Below, piece after piece: positions 41,807 to 54,640 of a stretch of DNA of 64,000 bases; within the stretch, counting starts at the first letter, position 1, and every line of letters begins with the position of its first letter. A model generated the notes under the pieces. That model was given only the letters and a program-made list of their open reading frames with translations, did no database searches and was not told the DNA's origin. The stretch is from Prorocentrum cordatum (taxonomy: Eukaryota; Sar; Dinophyceae; Prorocentrales; Prorocentraceae), in assembly GCA_963575745.1 (NCBI GenBank), contig CAUYUJ010020248.1, positions 129,001 to 193,000 on the forward strand, in the 5' to 3' direction. The translations under genes were made by a program, and so were the position numbers.

Positions 41807-41977
41807 ATCCTGAAGCAAGTTTACTTGCAGGGCATTTGGCCCCCCCAACCCACCCACCCTCCATCGAAAAGGCGTGCCGGTGAGTCCCGACCTGCGTGAA
41901 GCCCAGGTCTACTTCTGAGCCTCGCCACGCTCCCTCCCTCCTCCCCTCACTGCTGGAGGTCCGAGAATCCATGTTTG

Positions 41978-41981
41978 TGCT

Positions 41982-42016
<35 letters not shown>

Positions 42017-42289
42017 TGCTGTTGGTGTTGGTGTTGTTGTTGGTGTTGGTGTTGTTGTTGTTGTTGTGGTGGTTGTTGTTGTTGTTGTGGCTGTTGTTGT
42101 TGTTGTTGTGGTTGTTGTTGTTGGTGTGGTTGTTGTTGTTGTGGTTGTTGTTGTTGTGGTTGTGGTTGTTGTTGTTGTTGTTGGTGTTGTTGTTGTTGTT
42201 GCTGTTGTTGTTGTTGTTGTTGTTGCTGTGGTTGTTGGTGTTGTTGTTGTTGGTGTTGTTGTTGTTGTTGGTGGTGTTGTTGTTGTTGC

Positions 42290-42341
<52 letters not shown>

Positions 42342-42342
42342 G
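41978..42342. repeat. GTT microsatellite (365 bp)
   Basis: TTG triplets with GTG, GCT and TGG variants, all in one register. Confidence 0.95.
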
Positions 42343-43109
42343 AACACTATTACTTCTAAAGAATTATTATTGTTGGACCCCCTGGTGCACGCCCCCCGCC
42401 CAAAACCTAGGCCGCAGCTACATTTTCATCATTTTTCTGCGAAAGCTTCAGAAAAGTGGATTACCCCCGGATCCGGTTTTTTGTTGACGCTCGTTTTCCC
42501 TTGCAAAAAACAATAGAAAATGAAAATTCTTGTTCTTAGTTGATCAAATTTCAAGAATCCCTTGCAAAAAATAAGGTAAAGTGGACATTCGCGCTCGCAA
42601 GACGAAATCCTTCCAAAACCTTAGGTTTCGTAACGATTTTAACATAAAAACATCAAAAACCCAATGGTTTTTTAAGAAAAAATTGTCAAAATGTCCTTCC
42701 GCGCGCTCTTGCGGATTCATAGGAGCATGCGTCATCCTTGGGACTGTATAACATCAGTGTAACACATGTACTTCTGTAATCGCATCCCCACGAATTTGCC
42801 CCAAAAATGTGACCAACTATCTTGGCACTGCGTACCATCTCACGTGTACCGTGTACCACATCATATGTAACAGATGTGATCAACCTCTGTGGGTGTGTAC
42901 CCCACGCCAGTGTAGTAGCCAGGGTCGTCCGCACGCCACGAAGTGAAGTGTCCCAACGTCATAGGGCGGGAAGCTGGGTGTGGGTGGTCTCGAAGAGTCG
43001 TTTGGATATTTGGTAGAGCTTGAACGGCCCCCCCACGAAGTGGGGGTATTGGCTGGTGTCGCGAGAAAACCCTGGCACTGGGGAGAACACTGAGCGTTCG
43101 GGTAAAATG

Positions 43110-43110
<1 letters not shown>
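42343..43110. other. AT-richer unassigned spacer
   Basis: No gene recognised. 42400-42720 is notably AT-rich for this window, with CCTTGCAAAAAA words at about 42500 and 42560. Confidence 0.45.

Positions 43111-43166
<56 letters not shown>
43111..43166. repeat. Pure GTT microsatellite
   Basis: About eighteen uninterrupted TTG triplets. Confidence 0.97.
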
Positions 43167-43529
43167 CGACTCTCCGTGCAAGCAGACTTGCAGGGGTTTA
43201 GCGAAGAACCACACCCGACGGGCACAAGAAAATCGACGGCGAGAACGGCGGTCGATGCGAGGCGGTCGCCCGTGGAGTGGAGGAGAGCTTCGAGCCTCGA
43301 GCCTCGAGCGTCGACGACGGGAGCCCTCTGGGCATGTGGGGGGGTGTCTCGTCGACACGGCTGGAGTCGCCTCGAGGTCGTGGTCAAAGCGCGCCAATTT
43401 CGAGTCCCAGGACAATCAACAAACTACTCGGAATGAGAGGCCAGCCCTGAGCACAGGGTCGGGACTTCTGGGGACCCAGCACCGGCAAACAAACATAAGA
43501 AGAACACCAACGTCGGCTGTCTGACTGGG

Positions 43530-43700
43530 CAATCGAAGCCAATCTGGCGCCAATCTGGCAGGCCCAATCTGGCAAACGGGGGCAATCTGGCGAGGGAGCC
43601 AACGCGAATCCAGTCTGGCGAATAACCCAAATCCTCCAATATGGCCAGGCCAGATTGGCCCTTGGGGCCCAATCCAGTCTGACAGTCTGGCCTTCGACTA
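43530..43700. repeat. Degenerate CAATCTGGC decamer repeat
   Basis: CCAATCTGGC words recur every 10-20 bases between 43538 and 43620. CAGTCTGG and CCAGATTGG (the complement) appear to 43700. No gene is recognised in the flanks 43167-43529 and 43701-43869. Confidence 0.7.
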
Positions 43701-43869
43701 CCCAGTCTGTGCTTTTCGACGCCAACGGCGTCAACGCCTTCACTCCGGAGGTCTCCTCGGGCGTTCCTGGATGTTCTCACCGCCGCGGCTGGGCGCTGAC
43801 CTGAGAAGCTGGTCAGGCTGGGCCCCAGAAGGGGCCTGGCCGAGGACGACGGCGAGGACTGGGGGGCGA

Positions 43870-44280
43870 CGGCGGTGATCGAGGACGAGGGCGAGAATCA
43901 AGGACGAAGACGAGCACGACGAGGACGACGAGGACGAGGACGAGGACGAGGAGGAGAACGAGGACGAGGACGACGACGACGAGTCCGACGAGGACGACGA
44001 GGAGGAGGGGGAGGGGGAGGGGGAGGAGGAGGATGGCAGCAAGCTTCGAGGACCGAGGACTTTGGCCGTGCGTCGCCCTCGTCTTGGGGCCTCTAGGGAG
44101 GCTCCTCGCCGCCGCTGCTGGATTTCCCTTCGAGCTTCTGGCTGGCCTCGGGAGGCCCGGTGGGACCCGCGGGCTCGAACGCATCCACGACGACGAGGGC
44201 CCAGTCCCCCTCCCGACCACCATCCCCTCCCCCTCCCTCGTTCCCCCCTCCTCCTCCCTCCTCTCTCCTCCTTCCTCTTC

Positions 44281-44312
<32 letters not shown>

Positions 44313-44340
44313 TCCTCCTCCTCCTCCTCCCTCTTCCCCC
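43870..44340. repeat. GAC/GAG triplets, then CTC triplets, with a short spacer
   Basis: GAGGACGA-type triplets fill 43870-44035 on the plus strand. CTC triplets fill 44240-44335. The 200 bp between hold no recognised gene. Confidence 0.88.
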
Positions 44341-44419
44341 TCCCTTCTGTGTCCCTCCCTCCATCCACTGTCACCATTTCCACCCCAACGCCCTCGTCAC
44401 CATCCACACAGCATCAGCG

Positions 44420-44816
44420 ACATGATCCGTATCACTGTCGCCGTCCTCAGCATCATCATCGGCAGCATCGGCATCCGCATCCGCATCCGCATCCGCATCA
44501 GCACCAACAGCAGCATCATAACCATCATCATGTCCAGCAGCAGCACCATCATCATCGCCGTCACAAAAATCATACCTCTCATAGTCGTCATCAGCATCTC
44601 CATCGGCATCATTACCAGCATGATCAGCATCAACAAGATCATCATCGCCTTCATTATCAGCATCATCAGTGTCTTCATCATCATCGTCGTCATCAGCATC
44701 ATCATTAGCATCATCATCGTCATCGTCATCATCATCAACATCAACAACGACACCATCATCAACATACTCAGCATCATCAGCACCATCATCAGCAGCAGCA
44801 GTACGATCCCCAACGC

Positions 44817-44862
<46 letters not shown>

Positions 44863-44877
44863 AGCAGCATCATCATC

Positions 44878-44949
<72 letters not shown>

Positions 44950-45010
44950 GTCATCAGCAGCAGCAGCAGCAACACCACCAGCAGCGACGCTGTCACCATC
45001 ATCGAGGCAA
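44420..45010. repeat. CAT/CAG/CAC triplet repeat
   Basis: Interrupted in the first half (CATCCGCATCCGC) and nearly pure CAT after 44815, with a CAG run at 44850-44868. Confidence 0.93.
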
Positions 45011-45503
45011 CATCCGATACATGACCTAACAGATCACCCGCATAAATCTGCACTTTATCTGTCGAAGCACGATGCTGCTCCTACTTCTTACCCCCATTGA
45101 CTGTAGTCTGACGACTGTTTCCCATCCTGGTGATCCCCCCACCATCCCTCTTGCCCACCCTCCCTCCACCCATCCATCGCTGCCCCCTTCTGGGGCACAT
45201 CGTCTCCATCCTTCTCCTCAACTTCCTCATCCACATCCTCCTCAACATTCTGACCCGTCGTCCTTGTCCCAATAGTCCTGGGACCTACACTGCGCATCCG
45301 CCTCACCCCCGCCCCTCCTCCGGATCCTCCTCCTCATCCTCATTATCATCCTCATTTCTGTTCTCTCCCAGGTCCTACTCTACTCCTGCTCCAACTTCGC
45401 AGCCCGCCCTCAGGGGGTCTCCCGGGGCCCTCTCGATGCCCTTTGTAGGGGGGCCTTGGTGCAGGTCTGGCTCACGTCGGTGGCGATTGGGGCGCGAATC
45501 CCG
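45011..45503. other. Unassigned pyrimidine-rich spacer
   Basis: No gene recognised. Many CCTCC and CATCC words. Confidence 0.4.
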
Positions 45504-46014
45504 CCTCCTCCTCCTCCTCCTCCTCCTCCTCCTCCTCCTCCTCCTCCTCCTCCTCCTCCTCCTCCTCCTCCCCCGCCCGCACCTCCACCTCCACCTCCCT
45601 CACACCCTCTCCCCTTGCCCTCCCTCCGTCCGCCCCCTACCTGGAGCACGGCGGACACGGTCGGGTGGCCCGCGGCGCTAGCGAGGCCTGACCCCAGGGG
45701 GAGGGGGTACAGCTGGCGAGCGGAAGCAACGACGACGCCGACGACGACGCCGACGACGACGACGACAGCGAGGGCGACGTCGTCCACGTCCGCGTCCGCG
45801 TCCACGTCCACACCCACGCCCACGCCCACGTCCACGTCGACGGCCACGTCCTCCTCCTCCTCCTCCTCCTCCTCCTCCTCTCCTCCTCCTCCTCCTCCTC
45901 CTCTACCTCTTCCTCCTCCTCCTCCTCCTCCGCCTCCTGCTCCAGCTCCGTCGTCTCCTCCCTCCCCTTCCCCATGTCCCTCTCCCCCTCCTCCCCCCCC
46001 TTCCCCTCCTGTTG

Positions 46015-46048
<34 letters not shown>

Positions 46049-46160
46049 TCCTCCTCCTCCTCCTCCTCCTCCTCCTCCTCCTCCTCCTCCTCCTCCTCCT
46101 CCCCCTCCTCCTCCCTCCTCCAATTCCTCCTCCTCCTCCTCCTCCTCCTCCTTCTCCTCT
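45504..46160. repeat. Compound triplets: CTC, GAC, CCACGT, CTC, CTG, CTC
   Basis: CTC at 45504-45571, GAC at 45728-45775, CCACGTC/CCACGCC hexamers at 45780-45848, CTC to 45935, CTG at 46013-46042 and CTC to 46160. GC-rich unique sequence lies at 45600-45725. Confidence 0.9.
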
Positions 46161-46165
46161 TCCTG

Positions 46166-46229
<64 letters not shown>

Positions 46230-46372
46230 GTAGCAGCATCATCATCATCATCAGCAGCAGCATCAGCATCAGCAGCAGCATCAGCATCATCATAATCATC
46301 ATCAGCAGCATCATCATCAGCAGTATCAGCATAATCATTATGTTTAGCAGTGTGATTATCGTAGTCATCAGC

Positions 46373-46428
<56 letters not shown>

Positions 46429-46694
46429 GATCATCACCAGCAGCATCAGCATCGTCATCACCAGCACCATCATCATCAGCATCATCAGCATCAGCAGCAT
46501 CATCATCATCATCGGCGTCGTCATCAGCATCATCATCACCATCCGCATCATCATCAGCAGCATCGTCATCAGCACAATCAGCATAGTAATCAGCATTATG
46601 ATCATCATCGACATCAGAATCAGCAACGGAATCATCAGCATCATCATCAACATCACCATCATACCAGCATCACCATCATTATTGCACCATCAGG

Positions 46695-46741
<47 letters not shown>

Positions 46742-47513
46742 TGTCATCATCATCACCACCATCTTCAGCAGCATCATCATCAGCATCGTCAGCAGCCTTA
46801 CCATCATCATCCTCCTCATCATCACCACCAACATCACACTAACCATCACCATCACCAGCGCCAGCATCAGTCTCATCTTCATCATCAACAGCATAATGAA
46901 CATCATCATCAGCAACATCATGATGATTATTATTACGGCCATCACCATCGCCATCACCATCACCAGCAGCATCATCATCAGCATCACTAACAACAACATC
47001 ATCAACAACCTCTTCGGCATCAACATCACGATCATCAGCATCATCACCGACATCATCAACATTCTCATCATCATCATCATCACCATCGGCATCACCACCT
47101 CCATTACCATCATCAGCAGCATCAGAATCCTCATCATCAGCATCATCAGCATCATCATCATCGTCAGCATCATCAACATTTGCATCGCCATCATCAGCAC
47201 CAGCCGTACAATCATCAACATGATCACCATCATCGCATCACCATCATCATGATCATCAGACGCATCACCAGACTCGTCATCATCAGCAGCATCAGCAACC
47301 TCATCATCAGCATCGACATCATCATCAACATCAGCATCATCGGAGTCAACACCAGCGTAATCACCATCACTATCTGCAGCGAAATCATTAGCATCATCAT
47401 CAGCACCACCATCATCATCGTCATCATCAGCATCATCGACACCAACACAATCAGTACACAATCACCATCATCATCACCACCGTCATCAGCATCAGGATCA
47501 TCATCACCATCCG

Positions 47514-47566
<53 letters not shown>

Positions 47567-47605
47567 GCATCATCATCGTCATCCACATCAGCATCAACAT
47601 CATCA
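46166..47605. repeat. CAT/CAG/CAC triplet repeat, 1.4 kb
   Basis: Longest microsatellite block in the window. Pure CAT runs (46166-46225, 46375-46430, 46695-46740, 47515-47565) alternate with mixed CAG, CAC, CGT and AAC triplets. Confidence 0.95.
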
Positions 47606-47948
47606 TCCCTATAATCCTTCCCCCTGCCCCTCCCCCTCCTCCGCTTCCCGCTCCTCCTCCTCCTCCCCCTCCTTCTCCCCCTCCTTCCTCCTCCTCCTTC
47701 TCCTGCCTCCTCCCCCTCCACCTTCTCAAGCTTCCCCTCTCCTCCTCCTCCTCCTCCTTCTCCCCCTCATCCCCAAACTCCCCCTCATTCTCCTACCTCC
47801 TGCCCCTCCTCCTTCTCAAATTCCCCCTCTCCTCCTCCTCCATCTCCTCCTCCTCCCTCTCCCCTCTCCTCAACTCGTCAAAATCCTCGTCGTCCGCTCT
47901 CGTCCTCCTCCTCCTCCCCTCCTACCGCCTCACCTCTCCATCGCCCTC
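47606..47948. repeat. Pyrimidine-rich CTCC sequence
   Basis: Irregular CTCCTC, CCCCTCC and TTCTCC words. Homopyrimidine stretches but no strict period. Confidence 0.8.
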
Positions 47949-48063
47949 CTACTCCTACTACTANNNNNNNNNNNNNNNNNNNNNNNNNNNNNNNNNNNNN
48001 NNNNNNNNNNNNNNNNNNNNNNNNNNNNNNNNNNNNNNNNNNNNNNNNNNNNNNNNNNNNNNN

Positions 48064-48095
<32 letters not shown>

Positions 48096-48110
48096 GCGAC
48101 TACGACTACG

Positions 48111-48157
<47 letters not shown>

Positions 48158-48167
48158 GACTACTACG

Positions 48168-48213
<46 letters not shown>

Positions 48214-48245
48214 ACACTACTACCACTACTACTAAGACTACTACT
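47949..48245. repeat. CTA microsatellite spanning an assembly gap
   Basis: CTA triplets on both sides of the N run, with CGA and CCA variants. True length unknown. Confidence 0.95.
47964..48063. other. Assembly gap of 100 N
   Basis: Exactly 100 N inside the CTA repeat; probably a fixed-size placeholder. Confidence 0.99.
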
Positions 48246-48880
48246 ACTAGTGCTGCTACTTCCTGCTCCTTTTCCATATCAGGATATACTCCTGCTCCCC
48301 CCTCTCCCCGGCCGATCGCCGCCCCAACCGCGACGTCCCATCCTATCTGGCAATATACAATCCAAAACACACATGTTTCGCCATTTCCTATCAACATGGA
48401 CGTCCTGTCGTCCACGCCGATAGCCCCGTGCCCAAAAACCACTCAATGCACACGCGCGCGTCCATGTCAAAACCCAGCAACCACACACTGCGCCTGCAAA
48501 CGATTTAACACATTACCCTGGCGACGGACCCGACACTTGCGCAATGCGGGGCGTACATTCATCAGGATTGCTACAACGGGGGCGATGAAGTAACATGGAC
48601 GCATGTGATTTTGCGAACAGCAACCGGAAGGCTCGCAGGCCCCCGATCAAGATCTAAGGACTACCCAACCCATTTGTATAATGGGAAACGAGGAGTTGGC
48701 CGAAACTTGCACGGACCATCAAATTGCAGGATCCGTTGTTTGATATGTAAGCTACTTGGGACACGCGCCAATGGCATGATGCGCAGGAGAACCATACAAG
48801 AACGAGGGGCGACAACTACAGGCTCGAAGAAGACATGGGGAGTCGGGAACGAAGAGCAGGAGAAAGACGTGCGGGAAGCC
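48246..48880. other. Unassigned spacer with one unexplained plus-strand frame
   Basis: From about 48510 a plus frame gives TLAQCGAYIHQDCYNGG followed by DEVTWTHVILRTATGRL and stays open into the satellite at 48881. The composition is protein-like but no family or splice sites are recognised. Nothing else is seen. Confidence 0.3.
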
Positions 48881-50375
48881 CACTGTGTTGGGCCCCTCAG
48901 CAGCCCTCGAAAGTGGCGACAGTTTCACAGATCGCAGCCCCCCAAGGATGGCGAGGTCTAATCTGAGTCTGCGGTGAGTACCCACTGTGCTGGGCCCCCT
49001 AGCAGCCCTCGAAAGTGGCGACAGTTTCACAGATCGCAGCCCCCCAAGGATGGCGAGGTCTAATATGAGTCTGCGGTGAGTACCCACTGTGCTGGGCTCC
49101 CCAGCAGCACTCGAAAGTGGTGACAGTTTCACAGATCGCAGCCCCCCAAGGATGGCGAGGTCTAATCTGAATCTGCGGTGAGTGCCCACTGTGCTGGGCC
49201 ACTCAGCAGCCCTCGAAAGTGGCGACAATTTCACAGATCGCAGCCCCCCAGGGATGGCGAGGTCCCATTTGAGTCTGCGGTGAGTACCCACTGTGCTGGG
49301 CCCCTCAGCAGCCCTCGAAAGTGGCGACGGTTCCACAAATCGCAGCCCCCCAGGGATGGCGAGATCCCATATGATTCTGCGGTGAGTACCCACTGCGCTG
49401 GGCCCCTCAGCAGCCCTCGAAAGAGGCGACAGTTTCACAGATCCCCCACCAGCCTTTGAACCAGCCGTGAGTACCCACTGTGTTGGGCCCCCCAGCAGGC
49501 CTCGAAAGTGGCGACAGTTTCACGGATCGCAGCCCCCCCAGGGATGGCGAGGTCCAATTTGAATCCGCCGTGAGTACCCACTGTGCTGGGCCCCCCAGCA
49601 ACCCGCGAAAGTGGCGACAATTTCACAGATTGCACCCCCCCGGGGATGGCGAGGTCCATTTTGAATCCGCCGTGGGTACCCACTGTGCTGGGCCCCCCCA
49701 GCAGCCCTCGAAAGTGGCGACAGTTTCACAGATCGCAGCCCCCCAGGGATGGCGAGGTCCCGTTTGAATCCGCCGTGGGTACCCACTGTGCTGGGCCCCC
49801 CAGCAGCCCTCGAAAGTGGCGACAGCTTCACAGATCGCAGCCCCCCAGGGATGGCGAGATCCCATTTGAATCCGCCGTGAGTACCCACTGTGCTGGGCCC
49901 CTCAGCAGCCCTCGAAAGTGGCGACAGTTTCACAGATCGCAGCCCCCCAGGGATGGCGAGTCCCATTTGAGTCCGCCGTGGTGCCCACTGTGCTGGGCCC
50001 CCCAGCAGGCCTCGAAAGTGGCGACAGTTTCACAGATCGCAGCCCCCCAGGGATGGCGAGGTCCCATTTGAGTCTGCCGTGGGTACCCACTGCGCTGGGC
50101 CCCTCAGCAGCCCTCGAAGTGGCGACAGTTTCACAGATCGCAGCCCCCCAGGGATGGCGAGGTCCATTTGAGTCTGCCGTGGGTACCCACTGTGCTGGGC
50201 CCCCCAGTAGCCCTCGAAAGTGGCGACAGTTTCACAGATCGCAGCCCCCCAGGGATGGCGAGCAGCCCCCCAGGGATGGCGAGGTCCCATTTGAGTCTGC
50301 CGTGGGTACCCACTGTGCTGGGCCCCCCAGCAGCCCTCGAAAGTGGCGACAGTTTCGCAGATCGCAGCCCCCCAG
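48881..50375 (+). repeat. 102-bp satellite array, block 4 (about 14-15 copies)
   Basis: CACTGTGYTGGGCCCC recurs at 48881, 48983 and 49085 and onward at 102-bp spacing. Units hold CCTCGAAAGTGGCGACAGTT, TCACAGATCGCAGCCCCCCA and GGGATGGCGAGGTCC. The central 50 bp correspond to the arrays at 35-41 kb (GAAAGTGGCGACNGTT, CGCAGCC, CCCAGGGA); the rest is replaced. A few units are shortened (49440, 50265). Confidence 0.97.
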
Positions 50376-50689
50376 CTGGCACGCAGCGACGAGCGAGGCA
50401 AAAGTTAAGGGGGAAGAGAGGGGTGGGAAGGAAGGAAGGAGACGCGCGAGCAGTGCTGTATTCAAAACGAGAACCCAACGCAGGAGGGTTGGGAAAAAAA
50501 CCGTTGGCTGTGCCATGCGCCCGTTGCACCCAACGTATCCCACAACAGCTCTTGGGATCCCCCGCGGGATACGTGTAGGCGCAACGTTATGGCCATCGCC
50601 CGGCAGATGGTCTGTTTCACAAATCACCCCCGTTGGCTTTGCTATGCGCCCGTTGCGCCTAACGTATCCCGCAGCAGCTCTCCAGAGCC
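50376..50689 (+). repeat. Array border: purine tract, hairpin tail and spacer
   Basis: After the last 102-bp unit come a purine-rich stretch (50405-50445) and the conserved tail ATTCAAAACGAGAACCCAAC then GCAGGAGGGTTGGG (50458-50492). CGTTGGCTNTGCNATGCGCC and CGTATCCC words occur twice in the spacer (50503, 50631). Confidence 0.8.
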
Positions 50690-52810
50690 CCCCGCAAGGA
50701 CGGCGAGGTCCCGCTCAGATCCCCGCGGTGCCCCACTCCGCAAGACCCACCAGCAGCCCTCGAAAGTGGCGACAATGTCGCAGATCGCAGCCCCCCAAGG
50801 ACGGCGAAGTCCCGTTCAGATCCCCGCGGTGCCTCACTCAGCAGGACCCACCAGCAGCCCTCGAAAGTGGCGACAATGTCGTAGATCGCAGCCCCCCAGG
50901 GACGGCGAGGTCCCGCTCAGATCTCCGCGGTGCCTCACTCAGCAGGACCCACCAGCAGCCCTCGAACGTGGCGACAATGTCGCAGATCGCAGCCCCCCAG
51001 GGGCGGCGAGATCCCGCTCAGATCCCCGCGGTGCCTCACTCCGCAGGACCCACCAGCAGCCGTCGAAAGTGGCGACAATGTCGCAGATCCCAGCCCCCCA
51101 GGGACGGCGAGGTCCCGCTCAGATCCCCGCGGGGCCTCACCCCGCAGGACCCACCAGCAGCCCTCGAAAATGACGACAATGTCGCAGATCGCAGCCCCCC
51201 AGGGACGGCGAGGTCCCGCTCAGATCCCCGCGGTGCCTCACTCCGCAGGACCCACCAGCAGCCCTCGAAAGTGGCGACAGGTCGCAGATCGCAGCCCCCC
51301 AGGGACGGCGAGGTCCCGCTCAGATCCCCGCGGTGCCTCACTCCGCAGGACCCACCAGCAGCCCTCGAAGTGGCGACAGTGTCGCAGATCGCAGCCCCCC
51401 AGGGACGGCGAGGTCCCGCTCAGATCCCCGCGGTGCCTCACTCCGCAGGACCCACCAGCAGCCCTCGAAAGTGGCGACAAATGTCGTAGATCGCAGACTC
51501 CCAGGGACGGCGAGCACCGCTCAGATCCCCGCGGTGCCTCACTCCGCAGGACCCACCAGCAGCCCTCGAACGTGCCGCAGATCGCAGCCCCCCAGGGACG
51601 GCGAGGTCCCGCTCAGATCCCCGCGGTGCCTCACTCCGCAGGACCCACCAGCAGCCCTCGAAAGTGGCGACAATGTCGCAGATCGCAGCCCCCCAGGGAC
51701 GGCGAGGTCCCGCTCAGATCCCCGCGGTGCCTCACTCCGCAGGACCCACCAGCAGCCCTCGAAAATGGCGACAATGTCGCAGATCGCAGCACCCCAGGGA
51801 CGGCGAGGTCCCGTTCGGATCCCCGCGGTGCCCCACTCCGCCCACCAGCAGCCCTCGAAAGTGGCGACCGTGTAGCAGATCGCTGCCCCACAGGGACGGC
51901 GAAGCTCCGCTCAGATCCCCGCGGTGCCTGACTCCGGAAGACCCACCAACAGACCTCGAAACTGGCGACAATGTCGCAAATCGCAGCCCCCCAGGGACGG
52001 CGAGGTCCCGCTCAGATCCCCGCGGTGCCTCACTCCGCAGGACCCACCAGCAGCCTTCGAAAGCGCGACAATGTCGCGGATCGCAGCCCCCCAGGGACGG
52101 CGAGGTCCCGCTCAGATCCCCGCGGTGCCTCACTCCGCAGGACCCACCAGCAGCCCTCGAAAGTGACGACAATGTCGCAGATCGCAGCCCCCCAGGGACG
52201 GCGAGGTCCCGCTCGGATCCCCGCGGTGCCTCACTCAGCAAGACCCACCACCAGCCCCCGAAAGTGGCGACAATGTCGCAGATCGCAGCCCCCCAAGGAC
52301 GGCGAGGTCCCGTTCAGATCCCCGCGGTGCCTCACTCAGCAGGACCCACCAGCAGCCCTCGAAAGTGGCGACGATGTCGCAGATCGCAGCCTCCCAAGGA
52401 CAGTGAGGTCCCGCTCAGATCCCCGCAGTGCCTCACTCAGCAGGACCTACCACCAGCCCTCGAAAGTGGCGACAGTGTCGTAGATCGCAGCCTCCCAGGG
52501 ACGGCGAGGCCCCGCTCAGATTCCCGCGGTGCCTCACTCCGCAGGACCCACCAGCAGCCCTCGAAAGTGGCGGCAGAGTCGCAGATCGCAGCCCCCCAGG
52601 GACGGCGAGGTCCCGCTCAGATCCCCGCGGTGCCTCACTCCGCAGGACCCACCAGCAGCCCCCGAAAGTGGCGACAATGTCGCGGATCGCAGCCCCCCAG
52701 GGACGGCGAGGTCCCGCACAGACCCCCGCGGTGCCTCACTCCGCAGGACCCACCAGCAGCCTTCGAAAGTGGCGACGGCGTCACAGGTCGCAGCCCCCCC
52801 ATGGACGGCC
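50690..52810 (+). repeat. 101-bp satellite array, block 5 (about 21 copies)
   Basis: GCCTCACTC recurs at 50831, 50932 and 51033, a 101-bp period. Units hold CCTCGAAAGTGGCGACAATG, TCGCAGATCGCAGCCCCCCA, GGGACGGCGAGGTCCCGCTC and AGATCCCCGCGGTGC. The core is that of block 4, less one base per unit, so open frames shift. Truncated units lie near 51500-51580 and 51830. Confidence 0.97.
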
Positions 52811-53030
52811 TCCCCAACAGCCCTCGATAGTGGCGACGGTTTTGCAGATCGCAGCCCCCCAGGGATGGCGAAATCCGCACAAAGCAAGAGGAGAGAAGAG
52901 GGGAGCGGGAGACGGGAGGCGGGAGGAGGAGGAAGATGAGGAGGAGGGGGAGGAGGACTGGAAACCGCAGTGCCTTATTCAGAAACGAATACCCAACCAA
53001 GGAGGGTTGGGGAAATGAGCTTTTGAACAA
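52811..53030 (+). repeat. Array border: purine tract and hairpin tail
   Basis: Two diverged units end at about 52870. A purine-rich stretch (52880-52960) and the tail TTATTCAGAAACGAATACCC then AACCAAGGAGGGTTGGG (52974-53011) follow. Confidence 0.82.
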
Positions 53031-53554
53031 GAGCACTGGTTGTGCCATCACAAATCTTCAGAATTCCTGCCCGCGCGCGCAAGTGCTGCAATCATAAGAA
53101 GACCACACGGCTTCAATGATTTCGTGAAACGGCCAGCGATCTCATCACGCCGCGCGGTGCGCTCGCGATGCTCTGTCATGCACCCAGGGCGCGAATCCTG
53201 TGCAGAGAAACGCGCGGGCGACATGCGCGCGCGTCGCCACAAGCACATGTCCAAATCCTTCCAGAGTCGTCGCCATCATCGGCACCGTCGCTGGCCTTGC
53301 CGTCGTTGTCGCCATCATCGCGGCTCACCGCCCTCCCCATCATGTCGCCACCGTGGTCGACGTCATCATGCCATCGCGCCCGCCCGAGTCACCGACCTGC
53401 ACCGAGGTGCCCGCGCGCTGGCGCGGCCTTTAAGGCGCGGTGTGCCAGCTCCCATCGGCCACAGCAATCGTGGCCGCAAGAGTTCTGCCATACGAGCTGG
53501 CCGATCTGCGCGCGCGATGCGTTTTGCCAACCAAGTTTCCTTAGGTTTCCTGGG
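53031..53554. other. Unassigned spacer
   Basis: No gene recognised. A loose GTCGCCATCATCG repeat lies at 53265-53330. Confidence 0.4.
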
Positions 53555-53690
53555 GGGTCCTGGACCTCCTGGGGCTTCCTGGAGGGGCTCCTGGCGTCTC
53601 CTGGGCCTTCCTGGGGCTTGCTTCCTGGGGAAGGACTCGCCGGGGCCTTCAGGGGACTCCTGGGGCCTCCTGGGGCTCCTTGGGGTGTGT
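53555..53690. repeat. Degenerate CCTGGGGCT minisatellite (9-12 bp)
   Basis: TCCTGGGGNYTCCTGG words repeat. A plus frame is Gly/Pro-rich by consequence. Confidence 0.75.
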
Positions 53691-53874
53691 CGCGGCCGCA
53701 TCAGCTGTGCCAAACCAGCTCGCCAATGTGATCTCGGCTCCCGGGTGCACCAGCACTATTTCTTATATTGTGGGGCGGCGGGTGGGACTGGGCATGCCAT
53801 GCGTGTCTCGCTGGCTACTCCTACTCCTACTCCTATTCCTTCTCAAATTCCGCCTCAAACTCCTCCTCAAACTC
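53691..53874. other. Unassigned spacer
   Basis: Nothing recognised; CTCCTACTC words begin at about 53815. Confidence 0.35.

Positions 53875-54640
<766 letters not shown>

Noticed and set aside
49918-51489. A 523-codon plus-strand frame over the 102/101-bp satellites
   Set aside because: It follows the tandem unit and breaks where the period becomes 101 bp; no domain is present.
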